DNA of 64,000 bases from Panacagrimonas sp041603235 (GTDB lineage: Bacteria > Pseudomonadota > Gammaproteobacteria > Nevskiales > Nevskiaceae): contig JBFIES010000001.1 in the NCBI GenBank assembly GCA_041603235.1, positions 186,001 to 250,000 on the forward strand, given 5' to 3'. The position numbers and the translations under genes were made by a program. The stretch's first letter is position 1. The number at the start of each line of letters is the position of its first letter. Shown here piece by piece: positions 19,287 through 27,245 of the stretch. The notes under the pieces were generated by a model. It saw only the letters and a program-made list of their open reading frames with translations, did not search any database and was not told the origin of the DNA.

Positions 19287-19886
19287 ATGACCGAGGTTCT
19301 TGTCCTGTATTACTCGCGCAAAGGTGCGACCGCGCAGATGGCCCGCCAGATTGCCCGCGGCATCGAATCTGCCGGTGCGGTGGCGCGCCTGCGCACCGTG
19401 CCCCCGGTCTCAACCGAGATCGAAGCCGTTGCAGCGCCCGTACCCGCAGAGGGCGCGATCTATGCCAGCCTCGACGATCTGGCCGAATGTGATGCCATGG
19501 TCATGGGCAGTCCGACCCGCTTCGGCAACATGGCTGCGCCGCTCAAGTATTTTCTGGACGGCACTTCAGGCCTCTGGATGTCAGGGCGCCTGGTCGGAAA
19601 ACCGGCAGCCGTGTTTACCTCAACCAGCTCCATGCACGGGGGACAGGAATCCACACTGCTGAGCATGATGCTGCCCCTGCTCCATCACGGCATGATGTTG
19701 ATGGGCCTGCCCTACACACTGCCGGATTTATCGAGCACGCAAAGTGGCGGCACACCCTACGGCGCATCCCATCTTGCCGGAACCGGGAGTGAGCCGCGAC
19801 CGCTGACTTCCGAAGAACGCAATCTCTGCGAAGCGCTGGGCAAGCGCGTCGCCACCACCGCCATCAAACTCGCCACCTCATCATGA
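19287..19886 (+). CDS. wrbA: NAD(P)H:quinone oxidoreductase, WrbA type
   Basis: A 199-residue flavodoxin-fold protein that reduces quinones by two electrons using FMN. The FMN phosphate loop is in VLYYSRKGATAQMARQIA; GSPTRFGNMAAPLKYFLDGT and the STSSMHGGQEST segment are characteristic of WrbA. GGAGG lies six bases before the ATG. It overlaps the DUF2069 gene at its stop codon (ATGA), so the two are cotranslated. Confidence 0.93.
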   Translation: MTEVLVLYYSRKGATAQMARQIARGIESAGAVARLRTVPPVSTEIEAVAAPVPAEGAIYASLDDLAECDAMVMGSPTRFGNMAAPLKYFLDGTSGLWMSGRLVGKPAAVFTSTSSMHGGQESTLLSMMLPLLHHGMMLMGLPYTLPDLSSTQSGGTPYGASHLAGTGSEPRPLTSEERNLCEALGKRVATTAIKLATSS

Positions 19887-20263
19887 TGCTTTCACCCTGG
19901 ATGCGCAGAATTGCGCTGACCTCACACATCCTGCTCATCCTGCTGGTGGTATCGCGCGGCTTTTCGCCGATCAGCATTCTGCTGGGCCTCATCCTCCTGC
20001 TGCCCTTGCCGGGCATGTTCAAGGGGCGCACCTACACCTTCGCGTGGGCGTCGATGATGGTGGCGTTCTATGTGGCCGGATTCCTCGCGGAAGGCTATGC
20101 CAATCCGGATGCCAAGACCGCGGCGTTTATCGTTGCCAGTGTGGCGGCGCTGGATTACGTCAGCTTGATGCTGTTCGTGCGGTTTCTAGCGCGAGAGAAG
20201 GCTGCACACGCGCGCCCAGAATCTTCTGCACAAACGGAAGAGTCAGACGGCGCTGCGCCTTGA
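19883..20263 (+). CDS. DUF2069 membrane protein
   Basis: A 126-residue integral membrane protein of family DUF2069, with hydrophobic segments at about 9–27, 29–44, 54–70 and 80–100. Function unknown. The pairing with wrbA and the convergent hda gene recurs in related gammaproteobacteria. Two in-frame ATGs (19883 and 19886) touch the wrbA stop. The hydrophilic tail after RFLAREKAAHARPE is encoded opposite the 3' end of hda: the two genes overlap tail to tail by 104 bp. Confidence 0.85.
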   Translation: MMLSPWMRRIALTSHILLILLVVSRGFSPISILLGLILLLPLPGMFKGRTYTFAWASMMVAFYVAGFLAEGYANPDAKTAAFIVASVAALDYVSLMLFVRFLAREKAAHARPESSAQTEESDGAAP

Positions 20264-20870
20264 GTGATTCGCGATCCAATTCTTCCAGGGCGGCGATCAG
20301 GGTTCCGGCGTCGCGCTGCAAATGACCCAGTAGCCAGTCGCGTGCCTCCCGCGCCAGTTCCAGCCCGCGCGCCTTGGCGTGTAGTTCAAGCAGAGCCTTG
20401 CGATCCTCGGCTCTCAGCGGCTTGAGCCCGAGCACGGCCATCGCCGCAAAACGTGTTCGCAGGTCCGGGATGACACCAGGCAGACGCTCGGGCGACACTC
20501 CGGCTGACAGCACCGTAAGCAGATTGTGGGACCGGCGATGGTCGATCAGTCGCATCAGCCACATCGCGTATTCAGCCGAGTCCAGCTGAGTATCAGCGTT
20601 ATCTAACGCGAGAAAGGGTCGGTCGCCAAACTCTGCCAGTGACGCGTCGAAGTGCGGGTCAATGTCTACGAACTCGGCTTCTGTTTCGGCAGCGCTCACG
20701 CAGGCCCGCAGCAGATGCGTCTTGCCACTGAATCTGGCGCCGTAGAGCCACACCGACATCAGCGAGGTGCGATGACCTAAAGATTGCAGAGTTTCCACTA
20801 GCGCCTGATTGGGACCGCCAAAGAAATTATCGAATTGCGGCGACTGCTGAAGCAGTACCGGCAGCGACAT
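20160..20870 (-). CDS. hda: DnaA regulatory inactivator Hda
   Basis: AAA+ protein that, with the beta clamp, promotes ATP hydrolysis by DnaA to limit initiation. The start at 20870 (MSLPVLLQQSPQFDNFF) has AAAGGGG eight bases upstream; an ATG at 20885 also overlaps the permease stop. The QSPQFDNF region near the N-terminus is where the clamp-binding motif of Hda lies. Walker A GARFSGKT has Lys50, Walker B is LALDNADT, and the C-terminal AAA+ lid follows. About 17 residues after the usual end (FVQKILG) form an extension overlapping the DUF2069 gene. Operon order: DUF2066, AI-2E permease, hda. Confidence 0.93.
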   Translation of the reverse strand: MSLPVLLQQSPQFDNFFGGPNQALVETLQSLGHRTSLMSVWLYGARFSGKTHLLRACVSAAETEAEFVDIDPHFDASLAEFGDRPFLALDNADTQLDSAEYAMWLMRLIDHRRSHNLLTVLSAGVSPERLPGVIPDLRTRFAAMAVLGLKPLRAEDRKALLELHAKARGLELAREARDWLLGHLQRDAGTLIAALEELDRESLKAQRRLTLPFVQKILGARVQPSLALETARTASS

Positions 20871-20881
20871 CTGTGCCCCTT

Positions 20882-22048
20882 TCATGCGTTTTTGCTGGCG
20901 TCTTCCACGGCCACGTTTGAGGCGCCAGCAGGCGCGCCGAGACGATATGTACGGCTGGCGAGCCACTGTGCTTTGGCGTGCCGCAGAAGCACCGCAATAA
21001 TCGCCGCCACCGGCAGCGCCAGCATCACGCCGACAAAACCGAACAGCTGGCCACCGGCCATGACCGCAAAGATGACCGCGACCGGATGAAGGCCGATCTT
21101 GTCGCCCACCAGCCAGGGCGTCAGGACATTGCTTTCCAGCACCTGGCCAATCCCGAACACGATTGCCAGCCACACAAATGGCAAGAGTTCCTGCGTCTGC
21201 ACAAGCATGGCAATAACGGCGGTCAGCACACCAACAATGGCGCCCAGATAGGGGACAAAGCTGATCAGACCTACGATCAAGCCCACCAGCAGCGCCAGAT
21301 TCAGACCCGCAATCCACAGGGCAATCCAGTAGTACACCGTCAGCGCGGCCATCACCGTGAGCTGACCACGGATGAAGGCGCCGAGAACGGAGTCGGTCTC
21401 CTTCGCAAGACGGGTGGTCAGCGGCAAATGACGCGGCGGAATGACTCCGTGGATCCAGGCCACCAGGTCATCCCAGTCACGCAGGAGATAGAAGGTCACC
21501 ACCGGCACCAGCAACAGACTGGCAATGGCAGTGAGCAAGGCACCGCCGGAAGCCGAGATATGCGCCCAGATGGTCTTGAGAACCCCACCTGCATCATCCC
21601 AGTGCTTGGCAACCAGCTTCTTGAAGCCCTCTGCGTCGAGCCGCGAACCTTCAGGCAGGGCAATTCCCACCTTTGCGGCCTGGTCCTGCATCCAGGCCAG
21701 CCACTCCGGCACGTTCTGCAGGAAGGTGCTGACCTGGTTCTGCAACATCGGCAGCAGCATCAAGAGGCCCAGCAGGGAAATCAGGCCGATGGCCAGAAAC
21801 ACCACACTGACGCCGGCGGTGCGCGACAGGCCCCAGCGCTGCAGGCGATCTACGGTGGGGTCGCCTGCATAGGCCAGCCCTGCCCCAAGAACAAAGGGCG
21901 TCAGAATTGGAGCCAACAGCCAACAGAACCCGAAGAAGGCCGCCATGGCCACCAGCCAGGGCCAGGAATCTCGCAGATGCAGGTTCTCGATGGCCGATTC
22001 CACCGCCTGACCGGCGCTCGCGCCCGGCCTATCGTCCGTTGAAGACAT
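20882..22048 (-). CDS. AI-2E family transporter (PerM/YdiK type)
   Basis: A 388-residue polytopic inner-membrane protein. The usual pattern is visible: two N-terminal helices (LVAMAAFFGFCWLLAPILTP), a pair around GVSVVFLAIGLISLLGLLML, an amphipathic periplasmic segment (100–160), then several helices ending in the conserved VGLISFVPYLGAIVGV and LESNVLTPWLVGDKIGLHP motifs. Members have been linked to autoinducer-2 export or Na+/H+ antiport; the substrate here is unknown. GAGAGGG precedes the ATG, its 5' end overlaps DUF2066 by 20 bp and its stop overlaps an hda ATG. Confidence 0.92.
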   Translation of the reverse strand: MSSTDDRPGASAGQAVESAIENLHLRDSWPWLVAMAAFFGFCWLLAPILTPFVLGAGLAYAGDPTVDRLQRWGLSRTAGVSVVFLAIGLISLLGLLMLLPMLQNQVSTFLQNVPEWLAWMQDQAAKVGIALPEGSRLDAEGFKKLVAKHWDDAGGVLKTIWAHISASGGALLTAIASLLLVPVVTFYLLRDWDDLVAWIHGVIPPRHLPLTTRLAKETDSVLGAFIRGQLTVMAALTVYYWIALWIAGLNLALLVGLIVGLISFVPYLGAIVGVLTAVIAMLVQTQELLPFVWLAIVFGIGQVLESNVLTPWLVGDKIGLHPVAVIFAVMAGGQLFGFVGVMLALPVAAIIAVLLRHAKAQWLASRTYRLGAPAGASNVAVEDASKNA

Positions 22049-22676
22049 ATTCGCCCTCTCCGTGAGCGCTCAGCAGGCCACCGCCAAGTGCCAGACCATG
22101 TGCGCGCTCGACGCCGCCCTCCACAATCATCCGGATGCGCACAGTACTGTCGCGAAGCTCAGAAACCTCGATGCGCCGGATGCCACTGATTCCGGCGAAA
22201 TGCTGATAAGTGCGGGAAAAATCGTCGGCATCCTGTAATCCATGCACTTCCACAACCCAGGCTTCCACCAGGTCAGGGTTGACACCGAATACCGGTAAGC
22301 CCTGCCGCTTGACCGCAGCTGCCACACTATTGGGGTCAAACACCGCTCGAAACTTCACCTTGTCCGAGTCCGGCGTGCGCACGAAGTTGTATTGCTGAAC
22401 CAGATTGCCGGCGTTTGCCAGGACCTGGCTGCTTGCCGCATCCGAGCGCCCCACCACACGTTCCAGGACCACGATCAGCGCAGCGCGCAACCCCTTGATG
22501 CGCGACTGATCCGATTCATCGTCCACCGAAACGATGGCCTCGTAGGGGTTCTGCGCCGCCTGCACGGCAGATAAACCCGCCGTGCTCAGGCACATTGCGA
22601 GCACCAGACCCGGCAGCAACACCGCAATCCCGGACTGGCCCATCCAGCGACTCATTGAAGGCAGATGCAATCTCAT
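22029..22676 (-). CDS. DUF2066 exported protein
   Basis: A protein of about 215 residues of family DUF2066, which sits beside hda and opposite purM in many gammaproteobacteria. The most likely start is 22676, ahead of a signal peptide (MSRWMGQSGIAVLLPGLVLA and a cleavage region near AVQAAQ); ATGs at 22751 and 22655 are alternatives. Recognisable core: RIKGLRAALIVVLERVVGRSDAAS, VQQYNFV and VWVVEVHG-like strands. Function unknown; periplasmic location is inferred from the signal. Confidence 0.8.
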   Translation of the reverse strand: MRLHLPSMSRWMGQSGIAVLLPGLVLAMCLSTAGLSAVQAAQNPYEAIVSVDDESDQSRIKGLRAALIVVLERVVGRSDAASSQVLANAGNLVQQYNFVRTPDSDKVKFRAVFDPNSVAAAVKRQGLPVFGVNPDLVEAWVVEVHGLQDADDFSRTYQHFAGISGIRRIEVSELRDSTVRIRMIVEGGVERAHGLALGGGLLSAHGEGEYVFNGR

Positions 22677-22743
22677 CCGACGATTATCCGGCGTGCGTCT
22701 GTAAAATGCATGGGATTCCCTTCCGCGTCTGAGCATTTTGCTG

Positions 22744-23778
22744 ATGAGCACTTCAAAAAAGCCCCTTTCCTATCGAGATGCCGGTGTTGATATTGACGCG
22801 GGTGACGCGCTTGTCGGCGACATTCGCAAAATCGTCAAGAGCACCCATCGGCCAGAAGTGCTCGGCGGTGTCGGTGGCTTTGGCGCGCTGGTAGGCCTGC
22901 CCAGCAAGTACAAAAAGCCCGTCCTGGTCAGCGGCGCTGACGGCGTCGGCACCAAACTCAAGCTTGGCATCGACAGCGGTCGCATCCAGGGACTGGGCAT
23001 TGATCTTGTAGCCATGTGCGTCAACGACGTGCTCGTTTCCGGCGCAGAACCCCTGTTCTTTCTCGACTACTACGCCAGTTCCAAACTCGACCCCAAGGCG
23101 GCGGCGCAAGTCGTCCGAGGTATTGCTAACGGCTGCCGGCAAGCGGGTTGTGCCTTGGTGGGCGGTGAAACCGCAGAGATGCCGGGTCTTTACAAGGCGG
23201 GTGACTTTGACCTGGCAGGTTTCTGCGTCGCGGTCGCTGAAAAGTCGAAGATCATCGACGGCAGCAAGATCAAGGTGGGTGACGTCATCGTGGCCCTGCC
23301 TTCCAGCGGCGCGCATTCCAACGGCTATTCGCTGATCCGCAAGATTCTGGCGCGGGGCCGCCATCGCCTGGAAAAGCCATTCGGCAAGGCAACGCTCGGC
23401 GACGCCCTGCTCGAACCCACCCGGATCTACGTCAAACCCGTTCTCAAGCTGATTGAATCCGGCATCCCCATCCGCGGCATGGCTCACATCACCGGCGGCG
23501 GCATTACCGAAAACCTGACGCGGGCTTTTCCCAAGGGCACAGCGGCAGTCGTTGACCTGAGCAGCTGGAAGAGACCTGAACTATTCGACTGGCTGCAGGA
23601 GAAAGGCGGCGTCGAGGAAGACGAGATGCGCCGGGTCTTCAATTGTGGCGTCGGATTTGCCATGGTCATTCCGCGACGCCGCGTGGACGATGCCCTTGCA
23701 CAGCTGCGCAAATCAAGACTCAAGCCCTGGGTCATTGGCGAGGTGACCAAAGGCCAGCAAGACGTCCGCTTTGTCTGA
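22744..23778 (+). CDS. purM: Phosphoribosylformylglycinamidine cyclo-ligase
   Basis: Fifth step of purine synthesis: ATP-dependent closure of the imidazole ring to aminoimidazole ribonucleotide. Starting at the ATG at 22744 gives 344 residues, near the E. coli length. Diagnostic segments are LSYRDAGVDIDAGD, the glycine-rich HRPEVLGGVGGFG, SGADGVGTKLKLG, DLVAMCVNDVLVSGAEPLFFLDYY, VGGETAEMPG and HITGGGITENLTR. The purN start lies just after the stop, so the two form an operon. It diverges from DUF2066 over about 70 bp. Confidence 0.98.
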   Translation: MSTSKKPLSYRDAGVDIDAGDALVGDIRKIVKSTHRPEVLGGVGGFGALVGLPSKYKKPVLVSGADGVGTKLKLGIDSGRIQGLGIDLVAMCVNDVLVSGAEPLFFLDYYASSKLDPKAAAQVVRGIANGCRQAGCALVGGETAEMPGLYKAGDFDLAGFCVAVAEKSKIIDGSKIKVGDVIVALPSSGAHSNGYSLIRKILARGRHRLEKPFGKATLGDALLEPTRIYVKPVLKLIESGIPIRGMAHITGGGITENLTRAFPKGTAAVVDLSSWKRPELFDWLQEKGGVEEDEMRRVFNCGVGFAMVIPRRRVDDALAQLRKSRLKPWVIGEVTKGQQDVRFV

Positions 23779-23791
23779 TATCCCTGAGGTG

Positions 23792-24460
23792 ATGCGCCCG
23801 CGTTGCCGCGTGGTTGTACTGGTATCCGGAAACGGGCGAAACCTGCAGGCCCTGATTGACGCCTGCAGCAGACAACAGATCCATGCGGATTTGGTAGGCG
23901 TCATCAGTAACCGTGCAGACGCTCCCGCCCTGGCCAGGGCTGCGCAGGCAGGCATCGCCTGCTTCACCGTGGAGCACCAGAACTTTCCTGATCGAGAGGC
24001 CTTTGACCAGGCCTTGCTGGAGACAATCCAGAAGCTGAACCCGGATATCGTGGTACTGGCGGGCTTCATGCGCATCCTGGGCAAAGCCTTTGTTGCGGCA
24101 TTGAGCGGCAAGATGATCAACATTCATCCTTCGCTGCTCCCCCGGCACCGTGGATTACACACCCATCGTCGCGCTCTTGAAGATGGCGATACCGAGCATG
24201 GCGCTACCGTGCATCTTGTCAGCGAAGATCTGGACGGCGGCCCGCTGATCATTCAGGGCCGTGTCAGCGTGAGCGAGGAAGATGATGCTACTTCTCTTGC
24301 AGAGCGCGTCATGACCGAGGTTGAGCTGAAGATTCTCCCACAGGCACTGGCCTGGATCGCAAATGGCGAAATTGAACTTGGTCAGAATGGCATTGAATTT
24401 CGTGGTCAGAATCTGTGCAAGGCCCTGCAACTGGAAGACCTGACGGAGACGTTTCAGTGA
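23792..24460 (+). CDS. purN: Phosphoribosylglycinamide formyltransferase
   Basis: Third step of purine synthesis, transferring a formyl group from 10-formyl-THF to GAR. The ATG at 23792 (MRPRCRVVVLVSGNGRNLQAL) gives 222 residues with GAGG just upstream; a TTG at 23771 overlapping the purM stop is a weaker alternative. The catalytic set is visible: NIHPSLLP with the Asn/His pair, and SEDLDGGPLI with the Asp. The usual GLHTHRRALEDGDTEHGATVH segment lies between. The stop is overlapped by the GTG of the DUF3108 gene. Confidence 0.97.
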   Translation: MRPRCRVVVLVSGNGRNLQALIDACSRQQIHADLVGVISNRADAPALARAAQAGIACFTVEHQNFPDREAFDQALLETIQKLNPDIVVLAGFMRILGKAFVAALSGKMINIHPSLLPRHRGLHTHRRALEDGDTEHGATVHLVSEDLDGGPLIIQGRVSVSEEDDATSLAERVMTEVELKILPQALAWIANGEIELGQNGIEFRGQNLCKALQLEDLTETFQ

Positions 24461-25155
24461 AGCTGCAAAAATGGATTTTGAGCGCCGTACTGGCGATGTC
24501 CTGCGCGTGCGCACTTGCGGAGGACATCCAAGCCAGCGAAGCCCATTACGAGCTGTCACGCGGGGCAATCACCCTGGGTGAAGCCCGCTTCAATCTCAAG
24601 GCCGCGGAAGGCAAGGACTGCTGGAGCTATGAGTATGTCGCCAAACCCTCAGGCCTGGCCCGCCTGTTCATCGGCACGGTGACCGAGCATTCCAATTTCT
24701 GTCTGGTTGACGGCGTCGTCCGTTCGCGGAATTTCTCTTTCAATCGAGAAGACAAGAAGGAAGATAATTTCAAACTGGATTTCAACTGGAACGACAAGAT
24801 GGTGCGCTCCAGTAGCGGCGAAATCCGCAAACTCGAAGACGGCATGATTGATCGTCTGGCCATGCAATACGCTGTGCAGAAATGGGTCATGGCGCGCGGT
24901 GGCGAACCGGGCGCGGATGAAATCAGCCTGACCAAGGTAGAAGATGACCGGCTCAAGACCTATACCTTCCGCGTCACCGCGAAAGAGCAAATTGAGACAC
25001 CAGCCGGAACCTTTGAAACCATTCGCGTCGAACGAGTGGACGATCCAAAGAAGTCGACGCGCTTCTGGCTCGCACCTTCGCGCAATTACCTCGCGGTGAA
25101 AGTCGAGCAGGTCAAGAAGGGCTCAGAACAGGTCAAAATGCTGCTGAAAAAATAG
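24457..25155 (+). CDS. DUF3108 periplasmic protein
   Basis: A 232-residue exported protein of family DUF3108. The GTG at 24457 overlaps the purN stop (GTGA). A signal peptide is clear (KLQKWILSAVLAMSCACALAE). The mature part is beta-rich: YELSRGAITLGEARFNL, WSYEYVAKPSGLARLFIGT, TYTFRVTAKEQIETPAGTFETIRVER and TRFWLAPSRNYLAVKVEQ. Related proteins follow purN in other gammaproteobacteria. A role in the envelope is inferred only from export. Confidence 0.83.
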   Translation: MKLQKWILSAVLAMSCACALAEDIQASEAHYELSRGAITLGEARFNLKAAEGKDCWSYEYVAKPSGLARLFIGTVTEHSNFCLVDGVVRSRNFSFNREDKKEDNFKLDFNWNDKMVRSSSGEIRKLEDGMIDRLAMQYAVQKWVMARGGEPGADEISLTKVEDDRLKTYTFRVTAKEQIETPAGTFETIRVERVDDPKKSTRFWLAPSRNYLAVKVEQVKKGSEQVKMLLKK

Positions 25156-25180
25156 CGGCATCACACACTCGAAAGACTCT

Positions 25181-26542
25181 TCAGGATTCCGAGAGCGCCC
25201 CTTCTTCGCGCAGCTTGTCCAGGTGTGACTCGATATTGCGCTTTGCCAACGGCAGCAGGCGCGGGTCCAAGCCAACATAAATGGCAGCCAGCATCTCATC
25301 CATGGTCTGCTGCTTGCGGTGCAGATCAAGGATGGTCGCTTCGCGTTGGCGTCGATGTTTGAGGGTCTCCTGCAATCGATGGGTAGAGCCCATGGCGATG
25401 CCATGCGAGGGCACAATGACTTTGGGATCCAGCTCGATGATTCTCAGCAGGGAACGGAAGTACTTGCCCATGTTTCCCTCAGGCTTCTGGATAACCACGG
25501 TGCCGACGCCCTGGATCAGATCGCCGACGATGCACCATGACCGGCAATCCGGCATCAAAGCCAACTGCCCTTCATCGTGCCCCGGAACCTCGAGGGCGCG
25601 AACCGGTTTGCCTAGCCAATGGGTCACCACCTCGCCATCGCCTATCAGACGCGTCTGGACGCCATCGAAGTAATTGGCGTCGATCGCCTCAATGCGTTCA
25701 CGTGTATCGGCGCTCAACAGAATGGGAAGTCCCATGCGCCGTGCCATCTCACTCGCTCGTTCGCGATGATCGGGATGATGATGGGTCAGAAATATGCCGG
25801 CGATCCCAAATGGCTGAACACGCTTTTCCAAGGCCAGCATTTCATCGTCTGTCCACGGTGAGGGATCAACCAGAACAGGCTTGGCACCGGCATCACCAAT
25901 GATGAAACAGTTGGTATGGATCGCCGGTGGCAAGGTGTGCGAGCGCACCGACAACATGCGCATCTCGCAGACCGGCTCGATGATCTGCAATGCTTGCTTG
26001 TGAAACTCTTCAATCGGGTGCACGTCGGGCAGCTTCACGCTGTCCTCTTCGAGCAGGGCAATCGTCAGCTGTGTAGGCGGTGCCAGCAGAAGCTGACCCT
26101 GACGATATTCCTGCATGAAAGTAGCGGCCGATTCCCAGCGGCAATCATCCACTTCTCCCACATCAAGCGTGATCTGGGGTTTCTGGCTCAGGCGAATACA
26201 GAAGAAAAAGGTATTGAACCGAACCGGCACAAATGCCGGTGCCAGAGCCGATCCAAGCAGGTGCACCGCTTCAATCTCGCCCCGCTCTGCCGCGGCATCC
26301 AGATCAAAACTGATTTCCTCGACCAGTTCGCGCACCAGAGCCTCGATATGGGTGGCATCAAAACCCTGACACCAACCCGCGGAACGCGCCGGTGCATCCG
26401 CATCTTCCTTGTCGACCTTGCCGCCAGGGAATGCCCAATACCCGGGAAATGCCTTCAGACCCGGGTGCCGATGCACCAGAAAAATCTCGTCGCCGTACAA
26501 CAAAACGGCCGTCACTGCGTCTCTGATCGGATTCTCACTCAT
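25181..26542 (-). CDS. Nudix hydrolase / metallo-beta-lactamase-fold fusion protein
   Basis: A 453-residue two-domain enzyme. Residues 1–150 form a Nudix domain whose box is split: FPGGKVD at 38–44 and RELVEEISFDL at 71–81, with an insertion between them, as in NUDT19/NUDT7-like CoA or acyl-CoA diphosphatases. Residues about 185–440 form a metallo-beta-lactamase fold with the metal motif THHHPDH at 253–259, a further metal ligand region around EVPGHDEGQLAL and IVPSHG near 360; it resembles LACTB2-type hydrolases. The C-terminal segment is helical. It converges with the DUF3108 gene. The substrates of both domains are unknown. Confidence 0.85.
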   Translation of the reverse strand: MSENPIRDAVTAVLLYGDEIFLVHRHPGLKAFPGYWAFPGGKVDKEDADAPARSAGWCQGFDATHIEALVRELVEEISFDLDAAAERGEIEAVHLLGSALAPAFVPVRFNTFFFCIRLSQKPQITLDVGEVDDCRWESAATFMQEYRQGQLLLAPPTQLTIALLEEDSVKLPDVHPIEEFHKQALQIIEPVCEMRMLSVRSHTLPPAIHTNCFIIGDAGAKPVLVDPSPWTDDEMLALEKRVQPFGIAGIFLTHHHPDHRERASEMARRMGLPILLSADTRERIEAIDANYFDGVQTRLIGDGEVVTHWLGKPVRALEVPGHDEGQLALMPDCRSWCIVGDLIQGVGTVVIQKPEGNMGKYFRSLLRIIELDPKVIVPSHGIAMGSTHRLQETLKHRRQREATILDLHRKQQTMDEMLAAIYVGLDPRLLPLAKRNIESHLDKLREEGALSES

Positions 26543-26651
26543 GTCGGGAGTTTAAACCCATGCACCTGTAACAGAGCGAGGCTCACGCTGACGCGCGGCG
26601 CACTCTAGTAAGGCTGCTTTCAACAACCCAGCCGATGGAGGACGTCCCTGC

Positions 26652-26957
26652 TCAGGGCTTGGCGCTTGCCTCGGTGGGCGTGATCGACTTGAGCGCGACC
26701 TTCTCACCCCCGAAAGTCACATGAATGATTTGTTTGTGGCCGGTCCAGGTTTCTGCGGACACCGTGAGCTTTCCGAGCCCACCGGCTGAAACCTCATCGG
26801 GCTTGCCAAGAATCTCGTAAACCTCGTCGCGACTCATCCCTGACTGGATCTTGTCGTAGTTCTCTACCGTTGCGCGGGAACATGCCATCACCAGAAGAAT
26901 GGCGGCCATCGGGGCAATTAATGCATAGCGGACAAAGCTGCTGACCAGTTCTTTCAC
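26652..26957 (-). CDS. SmpA/BamE-like (DUF3862-type) small lipoprotein
   Basis: A 101-residue lipoprotein. Signal region VRYALIAPMAAILLVMACS with the lipobox Cys, then the BamE-like core NYDKIQSGMSRDEVYEILGKPDEVS and a second beta hairpin (TWTGHKQIIHVTFGGEKV). The GTG start at 26957 overlaps the stop of a 53-residue ORF just upstream (GTGA). Too short and divergent to call it the BAM-complex BamE itself; the family label fits the GMSRDEVYEILGKP signature. Confidence 0.8.
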   Translation of the reverse strand: MKELVSSFVRYALIAPMAAILLVMACSRATVENYDKIQSGMSRDEVYEILGKPDEVSAGGLGKLTVSAETWTGHKQIIHVTFGGEKVALKSITPTEASAKP

Positions 26958-27115
26958 GGGCGACGATCACTGGCCAATGTCAGTGGCGGTCGCGGAGCAA
27001 GGGTCGATCGTCTGCGATCGGCGCAGACCCGGCGTTCAATCGGTGCTGGGGTGTGAGTGCCAGCCGAGGGTCCGGAAGACCAGATGAATGCGAGCACCGG
27101 TTTTCGTGTTTTCAT
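26954..27115 (-). CDS. Small ORF (53 aa) translationally coupled to the BamE-like lipoprotein
   Basis: ATG at 27115 preceded by GAGGAGA at ideal spacing; product begins MKTRKPVLAFIWSSG and ends LTLASDRRP, rich in Arg, Pro and Thr, with no recognised domain. The TGA overlaps the lipoprotein's GTG start. The strong ribosome site suggests real translation, possibly as a coupling leader rather than a functional protein. Confidence 0.35.
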   Translation of the reverse strand: MKTRKPVLAFIWSSGPSAGTHTPAPIERRVCADRRRSTLAPRPPLTLASDRRP

Positions 27116-27245
27116 TTTTCTCCTCAGCCGAGATGAATTGTGATCATTCCCACCATTCAAGCGCACTGTGATGAATTGCCTATGAACTGAACAAGCGGCG
27201 TCGCCGTGCTTGACCGCGCATATGCGGCTTGCGTAGCGTCCGCTG

